Part shown: one piece after another, positions 54,691 through 64,000 of the stretch
Numbering within the stretch: position 1 is the first letter of the stretch
How the letters are laid out: each line of letters begins with the position of its first letter
NCBI GenBank assembly: GCA_024741835.1
Contig: JAENRP010000003.1
Coordinates: forward strand, 392,363 to 456,362
Reading direction: 5' to 3'
From: Diplocarpon mali
Lineage: Eukaryota; Ascomycota; Leotiomycetes; Helotiales; Drepanopezizaceae
DNA length: 64,000 bases
Position numbers and translations under genes: made by a program
The notes under the pieces: model-generated
What the model was told of the DNA's origin: nothing
The model's database searches: none
Seen by the model: the letters and a program-made list of their open reading frames with translations, nothing else

Positions 54691-57686
54691 TAATTGGCTT
54701 GGCTGGGATAGAGGGATACCGGCCTGGGAGCGGTGGCGGAGGAAGGGAGGGATACACCATGCTTGATGTTGAGAGGTGGGTTTGTTGAGAGCTTGCGTCT
54801 ACGGACCATGGAAGGAGGGTGGGTGTTGATGCGCACATGAGGGAATTACGATATCCGGGCGGCATATGGGTGCGAAATGACATAGAAAAAGTACATCAGC
54901 GGCGGACAAAATAAAAGAATCCAGAATATCATCGTCTTTCCAACTTCTTAATTCCGGCGCCAAAATTACACACAGATCTCCATCTCCTCGGTCCCAAAGT
55001 ACAGCATGTGCTCCTTCACAGCCAAGAAATGCAATCATGTTTTGGAACGAAATAACTTCACGACATGGCGGCCCTTCGGACTGAAGATTACAGCCGAGCT
55101 ATGGCGGGAGCTTTCAGTCCATCGCCCATTTCTGCCAGTCGAGCTCTGAACGGGCCGAACGAAAGCGGTTAGTCGAGCAGCACCTTCTTTGTCTGCGAAT
55201 TCCATCTTGTTAGCTACTCAATCTTACACCTGCGACTGATTCGATAACGAGGAGCATAGTCACGATTGCCAGCCACGGTTAGGCGTGACGTGCAACACTC
55301 TCCGACTGCAGCGCTGTTTGTCTGGCACCTGACTTTTAGATATAACACCCTCAGGGCTGCCTAATGGATACCAGAGTGGAACATTCTCGTGTTTGATCCA
55401 TGTGAATCGGATTACAAGGGTCGAAAGGAAGAGGAAGAGGAAGAATCTATTGCCCTAGAATCGGGAATGAAAGGTCTAATTTTGGAGAAGATTGTATCGT
55501 GGATACTAAAAGGGTATGATATAGCTCGAAGCCCTGAACATATAATGTTTAGTTTCTGCTACTCTCTACTCCTTCCTAGCCGTCTCCTGACAGACGTCCT
55601 AATTTTTGATGCAAGGGGGGATGGTTACTATAAGCTTGTTTATTACAGGTAGCTTGAGACTAGATTCAACATCTTAAAATCTTTTAAGCATGTTCTTTTT
55701 TTTTGGCTATTCTGCTGACTTCTTGGTTCTGGTCCAGGGTAGCAAGCAGACTCATCGAGTTACACGTTCTTGTCAGCGCGCTCCGCATCCCGCCCGCTCT
55801 TCACCCTGCGACGACTCCGGAAGGGAAGAGAGACGCGGACACGGGGAACCCTCACTGGCCAGACCTGGACAGAGGGTCCTGACGAGCTTCAGCTGCTCCG
55901 CCGGGCTCGAAGGAACGAACATCATGCCGAATGCCCTGCGCCGCTGGTGTTCTCGGCATAGTAGGGCTTGCTCTCGGCAATGCAAAGAACATGCGGAGAG
56001 GGACCAGCACGAAGTAGGCAACCAGAGCACTCATGACCAGCCGGGTGTGGTACAGAGATATTTCGTGAGGTAAGGGTTCACCGAGACAGCGGTGTTGCCT
56101 GTCTTTCCCACGATGTTCTGGCGGATATCTGCCTTGATTCTAGCGAGCAGAGTAAACAGGACAGGCGAGACCCGGAATAGAACGTCTATGGTGGGACAGC
56201 TTGTTCCTGGTGCCGACACTAGAACTTGGTCCGTAGTAGAGGAAGACGGGATAACATTGTGCTTTACTTCACTTTTTCCAATTTCGTACCTGTGGTGGTA
56301 TCTCGAGATTCGTTGAGTTATAAGAATGCGAAATTGGTGATTTGTAAGAGATGAAGTTTTAGCGTCTAGCATCGTAGGAGCTTCACCACACCGCGTTGCG
56401 CAGCAGTGGACGTTGGCAACCCGGTGCGTACTGATCAGCCCGTTGGTAGAAGCCTGAGCACCCTACTCGAATAAATTCTATGAGACCCGGGTAGAGACTG
56501 CTGGGTGTAAATTACATCCGGGTATATCTAGCATCAATACGGTATAAAAGCAACAACCGAAGCATAAAGCCACAGCCTGACTGATTCTGCGAAATCAGAC
56601 CTGAGAGGAGAACACCGCCTCAACGCCGCGTTTTAATACCGCTTTATCATATCTTGAATAACTTGATTGCGAACTCCCTCCGTAGCTCGAAACACGGTAT
56701 CGGCATCGACATCATACTATCTCACGAACTAAACGAGGTCCATATGCTTTCCATACGTGAAACTCCTCGGGAGATGTAGCAGGGCGATACGAAAATACAA
56801 GCTACTGGCTACGGAGCCGGACAGTCTGTTTTCCTTCCCGGCACCCGGCGGCTTACAGTCACCGCCAGCTGATAACAAGGTAGTACTCGAGTAACTACTT
56901 CACCCCAAGCCATGGCCTTTCCGATGGGGCGTTATGTATCATCAGTAAGAAATCCATAGTATGAAAATCAGAAACTGTCCTAGTAACAGCAGGAGATTGT
57001 CAAAAGCTTATGCTAAGGTGATTTCGATTGTTAAGTTGTTGGTGTATATGCAAATAAAGCGATAGCAAGTCTGAGGAAACGCGGCTTTTACCGCGAAAGT
57101 AAGATATCTATATCACTGGGATTTGCCTTGTAGTAGAAATACTACAAGCTTTGATGATCAGATGGTTCTTTGCAGCAATTTAATAGCAGGAGAAAGCGTA
57201 CTAGTGAAGCGCGATGCTTTGGTGTCAGAAGGGCAAATGACTCATGTCAGTTGGCTAATTTCATATTTGGTATATGTATATATATATCTATATATATCTT
57301 AGGTATTCACCTCGCAAACCTCTGGTTTCTGAATACTCTCCTGGCGAAGCTCACAAATATAACTGGTCATACTCACGCCCAAGTCTGACCTGGATAGTAA
57401 CAGCTTTATATTTTGCAGAAAACCGTTGCTTGGTCTTGACTTACTTGAAACTTTCAATGGAAGTCACTAGCGAGCCCCCGCCTTGCAAGAAATAAGTATA
57501 GTTTTAGTGTTTCTGTTCATGATATGCACTTACCAGCCCACCAACTATTTACCGCCATCGTTCCCTACCAAGGAGAAGAAACGCGCGCAATATTCATATC
57601 TTCATCATCATCTATTCGATTCAGTTACAAGTCTCCAACCTTTCTTCTTACAGCAAACATATCCTCTATCCCTTCCCTATCTTCGT
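54691..57686. other. Region between convergent LSM7 and PAN3
   Basis: Holds the 3' ends of both genes. A minus-strand open frame at 56031-56372 has protein-like sequence, and the adjoining frame 55852-56040 includes a clear hydrophobic segment (MSALVAYFVLVPLRMFFALP), but they are offset by a frame. AT dinucleotides occur near 57268-57300. Elsewhere nothing is supported. Confidence 0.4.
55852..56372 (-). pseudogene. Possible broken or unresolved membrane-protein gene
   Basis: Two overlapping minus-strand frames together read as a plausible protein. The upstream one (56372 to 56031) ends shortly after TGNTAVSVNPYLTKYL. The downstream one reads LYHTRLVMSALVAYFVLVPL and MFFALPRASPTMPRTPAAQG to a TGA at 55852, giving one hydrophobic helix. 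Joining them needs a one-base shift or a short intron using the GTGAAC near 56079. I recognise no family. It may be a degenerating gene. Confidence 0.3.
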
Positions 57687-60600
57687 TCAGTATCTTTTCC
57701 CAGCTGGCTTCAGAAGCTCCCCAAAAGCAGCATCAACCTGTTTCTTCAATTCCTTATAACTGACAATAATGCAGTCCTGATCATCTCTACTGACGAGCTT
57801 GATCCTCTCTGCCACCCCGGCGTCGAGTTTATTCATACACTCCAACACATGCGCCAGATCCACTACCGGCTTGCCCTCCGCATTGACCTGATGAAACACA
57901 TAATCCCTAAACAGTTTCAGGAAATAGCGTTCTCCAACCTCGCTCCACTTTACATCGCCCTCGTACTCAGGCCGTTCGTTAATGGTGCCCAGTTTGGCGA
58001 TTAAGCGGAATAGTCGCCCGTTCTCGAGTTCTTGGCTGAGGGTGCTAATGATAGTGTCATTGGCGTGCAGGGAGTTATCGTAGGATGTCATGATTTGACC
58101 TGAGATGCCGCGGATAAACTCGTTGAGGTCTTTCGTGCCCGGAGCCTGAGCGGGGGTGAGAAGCCACTCGATCGTGTCGCGAAACTCGACGCTGTAATTT
58201 CGCTTCAGGCTTTCGAGGGATCCTTTCAACGGAGTGGCCCCAGAAGCAAGATTGACATTGTTGGTGGCAATTGCTAAGATCAACTTGCCGAAGATGATAA
58301 AATCTTCTTGTTGAAGCTCGGCTACTGGTCTATCGGCCTCGAAGTGAATTACATCGAAGATCGAACAGGCGTTCAGGCGAATACGATTCTTGTCAGTGAC
58401 GAGAACCTTACTAGGATCCATACATCTAGCCGCTAGATTGGCGGCGTGTATCGACTTGACTGCGTTCGCTAGCTGGACAACGTATCCCCACAAGATCTGT
58501 TCCGAGACAACGGCAGTGGCGATTCGATTCCCGTATCGATTTGTATTGGTAAAATGGGCTTCGACTATAGTTTTTGACTGGGGGTAGTAGTTATAGACAA
58601 AGATCAGGGAGCTGTCTCCAAAAGCACGGGTCGTAAATGCATCGATAACGGATACGACACCAGCGTTGTCGACCCTCCTCCAATTTTTGGCAGATTGGAC
58701 AGCATTGGCGTTGCTTAGGCGAAATCCTGTTTTTTTAGCTAAGTTTTTAATACCGAGTCGGAGGCCTACCTTCAATGCGTCTCAAGACATAGGTAAGTCC
58801 GTTCTTACTTGACACAGCTTTATAAACCCAGCTTGGGAATCCAAACACTGTTGCACTTTTATGGTGGCTAGTGTCAAGAGGTACTAGGGTGTGGTAATGC
58901 TCGACAGCGGGAAGTTGGGAGTCTATGTTTTTTAGTACCTACATCAGATACTGATCTAGGAGGAACATACTTGGCATAACTTGCCGTGCAGCTTCGGACT
59001 TCTTCTGCAGGTCTTCTCGGAGGTCGTTAGGCATGAAAAAATCATGGGTATGCCGCTGATACGCAAGCAAATCTTGTCTGTGGGCACCAATCGGAGCGTA
59101 AAGATGGTATTGCAGCTAGAGATGTCAGATCTAGTCTTCAGACCGTGCCGGGTAACCCACAGGCTGTGCAGGACCAACAAAGGCTGCGGGCGTCTGAAAA
59201 TATGTTGCTGCATTCGATGTGATCTGATTTTCTTCAAGGTAGGGATTGTATGTAGTCGTCGGCATGGCTTGGCTTATAGTTTGCATCGAAAATGGGTCAA
59301 ATGTGGGTATGGCGTCTGGTGTGCCCCCGTTTGTGAGAAGCTGCGCAATGTTGAGCAAGGAAAAATATGGACTGCAGTCGAGAACTTACACCTTGAGAAA
59401 GATCATAGTGCTGAGGAGTAAATTCTTTGATCTGGGCCGGATTGAACAATGATGCTTCAGCCTCGGGAGGATTCGGGGTAGTAGAGCCCCCATATCGTGG
59501 AGTGAAAGGGGCCGCCGCAGCAGCTTGTGACGAGATAGTCGAAGCTTTGCCTGAGACTGGCATATTCGAGGGTGTAAAGGATGGAGAATCGAAACTTAGT
59601 GACTTCTTACTGTTTTATCAAGTTAGTGTATCGAATCATACGGGTAATGTTTTGAATGAAAGCTGCTGAAATCCATATCAATTTTAGCCTTGGGCATTTT
59701 GGATACAACAACTGGACTCCAAGAAGTAATTAAATGGGGAAGACGATCAGTTGTCGGTGGCAGTTCAGATGAGTTATTCGAACAAACATGATTGTGCCGA
59801 GACCCAGGGTATTGGCTAGAATATGTCTTGGTGCAGGCCGAGTCGGGGAAAAGACCAGATGCGGCAGATGGCGAAGATGATGGGATATCGCTAAGCACAA
59901 TTCTTATGCAAAACAGTCCAAAGATTCCCATAGCAGTACCACACATAGGTTGCCGTGGATAAGAGCAGAGATATCGTTTGTAGCTCAACAAAGCTACAAC
60001 TACTCCACCACCTCATTCAAAAGGTCGGGATCGGTGCCTCATATTGGCGAAACCAATGGGCAATTACTCTATGAATCTCTAGGCCCCCGGGAGAACATCA
60101 TAGAGCGAAATCATCGCCAATCTGACAGACACCTATAGATGGCGCCTCAGCTCCAAGACTGGAGTGCTTATGGATGATAAACCGGGAGCTATCGTGCTGA
60201 CAAGCCATTGATCATTCAGGGGCTGGGACCTTTGCAGCAGGCATGAATTTTCGAGGAGGTTCGGCCGTCCTCGGACACAATCTATGAATGAATGGTAGAG
60301 GTCCGAGGTCCAGGAAGATGCTTTGTGTGCCTGTCGAATCATGGGCCTCGGAAGCCTCCGTGCTGCCTCATCTGGTATATCTTCCACCCACGCGCTTTTT
60401 CAGAAAACCAAAGCCTGTCGAAAGCCCAGACGACGAGAGTCCCGGCGGGCCCGGAATTCCCTACTCCGCCGTATTGACCATATATTTGCAGATATAGACC
60501 TTCATCTCTCCAGCCGTAAATAGTACTCGTGATATCTTTCCATAGCCCTCCCCAGTGATATTCTCCGAGGCTTTAATACTCCGGCTGGTCGTATGGAGTC

Positions 60601-60875
60601 GGAAAAGAAAAAGTGCACTTACACATCGGCTTGAGAGCCTATGGTTCTGTTCGGATCATGGCTGAAGACACATCCAGAGTCTTCCCATCTGCAATGCCCA
60701 TATATCGTGACATTTCTACACAGCGTATCTTTTGAGTTTTCTGAACCGCGGCCCATCAGTCTTCAACACCGCAATTGCCCCCCCTCTGTATCTCCAGACA
60801 CGTACCTCGTCCTTTAGGTCTTGGCGATACTGCTGGCTTGCGCTGCTCGGCTTGGTTGAACCGGGCGGAAGACAT
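57687..60875 (-). CDS. PAN3: PAN3, regulatory subunit of the PAN2-PAN3 deadenylase, 641 aa
   Basis: Seven exons: 60875-60806, 60740-60623, 59609-59390, 59340-59161, 59115-58971, 58922-58770 and 58726-57687. All are in phase. Five introns are 43-65 nt, but intron 2 is 1,013 nt. The first exons give FNQAEQRKPAVSPRPKGREN and the CCCH zinc finger C31-x8-C40-x6-C47-x3-H51 (CRNVTIYGHCRWEDSGCVFS). Then come SLSFDSPSFTPS, the PAM2-like FNPAQIKEFTPQ that binds poly(A)-binding protein, LQYHLYAPIG, LRRIEGFRLSN and AFTTRAFGDSSLIFVYNYYP of the pseudokinase fold, and the conserved C-terminal knob (ENGRLFRLIAKLGTINERPE, ERYFLKLFRDYVFHQV, HVLECMNKLDAG). PAN3 brings PAN2 to poly(A) tails and starts mRNA deadenylation in the cytoplasm. 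It diverges from the UBX gene with a 600-bp shared upstream region. Confidence 0.93.
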
Positions 60876-61475
60876 CTTCTGGGGGCAGTTCTTTCTTGGT
60901 CGACCTTCCTATCTGCCACCACCCGTTGACACGATTCGAAGTCTGAAAAAAAAAGTGAGCTATTTCCCTAAATGCGGGTGTCGAAATATAAAGGAAAGAA
61001 AACTGCAATTTGCCATCAAAGGGCCTACCGACGCAGCTGGAGCCCGGGTGAAGACACGAGGCCCTGAAGGGTGATTACTAACTTCAATCTGACAAACATT
61101 GCTCTGCTGCGATTGGTGTTGGGGATAGATCCTCCCACGAGCGGGTACTCAGGTTTGATTGTGATTGCTTCCAAAACAAATGCAGCTATTCACAGGTCCA
61201 TTGCTGCCAAAATGACGTGGCTGTCGCGAGGTAAGGCATACGGCCTTAGACTAAGGAGACGTGGGGTTGAAGTGGAGCCGCGCTACTTACTGCAGCAGGT
61301 TGAGGCTGAAGAATTGGGTGCAGCTGCGGCTTGCTGCAAGGCCACTCCAACAACTCTCACCAAGCAGCCTTCTGCAAGAGACCGCGAACTGCATTCACCT
61401 TGCTTCTTCTTTCACATCCATTATTCCCTGGTAAAAATGTCTACGTAGAATTCAGGATTCCCTCCATCCTGCGTC
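60876..61475. other. Shared upstream region of PAN3 and the UBX gene
   Basis: 600 bp of non-coding DNA between divergent start codons. Short overlapping ORFs only. A poly-A run at about 60947 lies near the PAN3 side. No strong TATA element was seen, as is usual for housekeeping genes. Confidence 0.5.
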
Positions 61476-63079
61476 ATGACGACACCGGAGACAGATATCA
61501 GCGAGCTCTCTGAGTCGCAACAGCTGGCCTTACAGCAATATACAGCATTTACGGAACAGGATGTACAAGCCGCGATACCACTTCTGCAGCGGTCGCAATG
61601 GAATGTGCAGGTGGGATATTACTTTCTGGAATTTACTCAATTTCATAAGCCCTGACGTAGCGTTAGATAGCAATTGCCAAGTTCTTCGATGGCGAAGGCC
61701 CAGATCCAGTCGCCGAGGCTCGCGCAGCACAGAATATTCCTCCACCAAGAGCAGCGCGGCAAGAGAACCTCCAAAATAGTCTACTTCAAAGTTCATCACG
61801 CCCTTCTAGATCAGAACCTCGACAGGACGCCGCGCCTCGAGTCGTCCCACAGCCTGACGACGATGTTATGCCAAGACCAAACTTCCTACTCTCTCTCCTC
61901 TTCACACCCTTTAGTCTACTCTACAGGCTCTTCTCTACATCCTTCGGGCTCTTCTCGTTTCTCTTTCCATTCCTGCCACAGGCATTACGGCCTAATCCCA
62001 CAACGGGGACTGTGCGCAGGGCTAACACTGGCGGAAGAAGGTCGTTAAAACCTCGAGATGCGGCGGCGAGGCTAAAGCGCGAACTCGAGGAAGAATACGG
62101 GGTCAACACCCTACCGTTCTTCGAGGGGGGGTATGCACAAGCATTAGATCTGGCTAAGAAGGACCTGAAGTTCCTGGTCGTGCTACTCATATCCTCCGAA
62201 CACGACGACACATCTTCCTTCATCCGCGAGACTCTCCTTTCCCCTGAAGTTCAGACCTTCTTCAAAGAGCCCACGAATAACACAATCTTCTGGACAGGCG
62301 ATGTGCGGGATTCAGAAGCGTACCAAGTCTCCTCTGCATTGCTCTGCAGCAAATTCCCCTTCACAGCCCTCATCGCCCATGCTCCGAGCGTCAGTAGTAC
62401 AGCGATGTCAGTTGTTACAAGAATCATTGGGCCCATGGAATCCTCTACCTATCTAGCGAAATTACGAAACGCAATCTCGACGCACGAAGAGCAACTAGCC
62501 TCAGTTCGCGCCTCTCGCTCAGCTCAGAACTTCGAACGCACACTCAGAGAAGAGCAAGACTCGGCATACGAGCGTAGTCTAGCCCAAGACAGAGAAAGAG
62601 CACGGTTAAAGAGAGAAGCCGAGGCTGCTGCAGCCGCAGAAGAAAAGAGAAAACAGGAAGCAAAAGAAACTGCTGAGAAACTGGCGGCAAGCAGACTGCA
62701 ATGGCGAAAATGGCGAGCATCTAAAATTGGTGCAGAACCAAGCGCGGATTCAAAAGATATCGTGCGTATAGCGCTCAAGATGCCAGAAGCGGCGAGAGTC
62801 ATGAGGCGGTTCAAGAGCGGCGATGGGATTGAGGAACTGTACGCTTTTGTCGATTGTTATGAGTTCTTAAGTAATGGCTCGGCTACGGAAGAAACAAGCG
62901 AGCCGGAAGAGTATACACATGATTTCGATTTTAGATTGGTACAGATTTTACCTAGAATTGTTTATGATGTCGAAACTGGGGGTACGATTGGAGAGCGGGT
63001 TGGGCGAAGTGGAAATCTTATCGTGGAACCTATCAAGGATGAGGACGAGGATGAGGACGAGGATGGAGACGAAGAATAG
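61476..63079 (+). CDS. UBX-domain ERAD factor (Ubx2/FAF2-like), 515 aa
   Basis: Two exons, 61476-61610 and 61667-63079, with a phase-0 intron of 56 nt. The order is a UBA domain (TEQDVQAAIPLLQRSQWNVQ, joined to IAIAKFFDGEG), an acidic and basic linker, a hydrophobic hairpin (residues about 117-147, FLLSLLFTPFSLLYRLFSTS), a UAS thioredoxin-like domain (LKFLVVLLISSEHDDTSSFI, NTIFWTGDVRDSEAYQVSSA), a long charged coiled coil rich in Ala, Glu and Arg, and a C-terminal UBX fold (VRIALKMPEAARVMRRFKSG, LYAFVDCYEFL). The tail is a run of Asp/Glu. This UBA-hairpin-UAS-UBX layout is that of FAF2/UBXD8 and yeast Ubx2, which recruit Cdc48/p97 to the ER membrane for degradation of misfolded proteins. The UBX loop usually has a Phe-Pro-Arg signature, which I do not see. 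Confidence 0.88.
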
Positions 63080-64000
63080 ATTGCATCTGGCTACCATGTA
63101 CCAATACAATCCTGTTGTCCTAGCTCTCTATAAGTCTTGCTGTTCAAAATTTTGGTGCCAGGCTTCTTGTTTGCGAAATGTTGTGCGCGCGACCAGATAA
63201 CTCAACCCTGGACAGGCTCAAGTATTTCAGACTGCGTTATTTAACTCTATTAGAACGTAGAACACATTTGATGCCGCTCCCAAAATATTAAGCTGGGAAA
63301 CCACGTCCCCATTGATGCCGCGTTCTGTTGCATTCTCTCATCGAATTTTGTGAACCCCAGGTGAAAGAGATGAGAGCAGTGAAAACAGGCCGAGAAAATA
63401 GTCATATTAGTATGGTTTAGAAGTTATTCAAATTCCCACGGGAAAAAGAGGCTTAAAACACAGCTTATGCAACCTTCTAATTATAAATATCTTAAATAGA
63501 TCTCCACTACTGCAAGTGTAAAAGTGGGGTCTGAATTGATGGTCTTGGAAGACTCTATTGTTAACATGGTTGCTTGCTACAAGTATCAACACTGATTGGC
63601 AGTTGTACAGGTATCTAGGGATAGCTAGATTGAAGAGATCAGACCTCCCTCGAATAGTCGCTCGATTACTCAATACTCAATTTCATGACAAATAGTTCCC
63701 TTTCAAAGATCTTCGAAGGCCTCCGTATGATCGATAAAAAGCGGCACGGCTTGATACCAACTCGTCACTGGCTGAGATAAAGTCGCGCCACGTTTCGCAA
63801 TCATCGATATATACAGATCCGTTGAAGGGAAGCTTGGCTGTCGATTATGGCTTCAAAGATTCTTGCTACTATTCCCCCGGTCTAGTAGCCAGCGTTAGCA
63901 AAGTCGTGAAGTTAACTCCGGCTATTACTAAACGTTGATACGTACGCCTCTGCCACCGCTATATAATTAACAGTTAGACGAAAGGGGGGCGCGGAGCGGA
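63080..64000. other. Downstream flank of the UBX gene
   Basis: Non-coding AT-moderate DNA to the window edge. No ORF, repeat or RNA gene could be supported. A G-rich run (GAAAGGGGGGCGCGGAGCGG) ends the window. Confidence 0.45.

Noticed and set aside
1..64000. tRNA genes
   Set aside because: I looked for B-box sequences (GGTTCGAnnCC and close variants) on both strands by eye and found none with a matching A box. A covariance scan would settle it.
1..64000. CRISPR array or prokaryotic operon structure
   Set aside because: The intron-rich genes are eukaryotic, and the tandem repeats present are short satellites without unique spacers.

Overview
The window is nuclear DNA from a filamentous ascomycete (Pezizomycotina). 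Genes are carried on both strands. They are broken by short introns of about 43-200 nt with canonical GT..AG ends and CTRAY-like branch sites. Several genes are recognisable fungal housekeeping genes: nuclear ATP synthase subunit 9 precursor, LSm7, PAN3 and an ERAD-type UBX protein. AT-rich, TpA-rich blocks with TAG/TAA-riddled transposon relics suggest repeat-induced point mutation (RIP). I cannot place the class with confidence.

Layout. 1-12 kb is AT-rich and gene-poor: an unassigned ORF, a decayed coding relic, one two-intron membrane glycosyltransferase-like gene (3580-4907), a 276-bp Tc1/mariner-derived miniature element with perfect 37-bp terminal inverted repeats (6371-6646), and one copy of a decayed dispersed repeat. 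12-31 kb is GC-rich and gene-dense: a VHS/GAT trafficking adaptor (12562-14301), a small secreted GPI-type protein (18399-19267), a TmpA-like membrane flavoprotein (21126-22689, minus) arranged head-to-head with an adenylate-forming enzyme (25265-27561, plus), then a convergent diacylglycerol-lipase-like gene (27762-31265, minus). 31.6-47 kb is again AT-rich: a RIP-damaged Tc1/mariner copy (31620-32900), an orphan ORF, a long repetitive coiled-coil gene (37832-40120, minus), a second copy of the dispersed repeat, and a truncated kinase relic (45095-45664). 47-63 kb is a housekeeping block: ATP9 (minus), a bestrophin-like channel (minus, six exons), a telomere-like C-rich tract around a five-N gap, LSM7 (plus), PAN3 (minus, seven exons) and the UBX2/FAF2-like gene (plus).

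Most exon structures were rebuilt by hand from splice signals, phase and family conservation. All rebuilt models stay in phase from ATG to stop. The most noteworthy items are: a 1,013-nt intron separating the PAN3 zinc-finger exon from the rest of the gene; the adenylating-enzyme/TmpA head-to-head pair; the autonomous and miniature Tc1/mariner elements in one window, of which only one looks RIP-damaged; and the kinase relic with altered catalytic motifs. No tRNA, rRNA or CRISPR was seen. No complete novel defence or biosynthetic system is evident.
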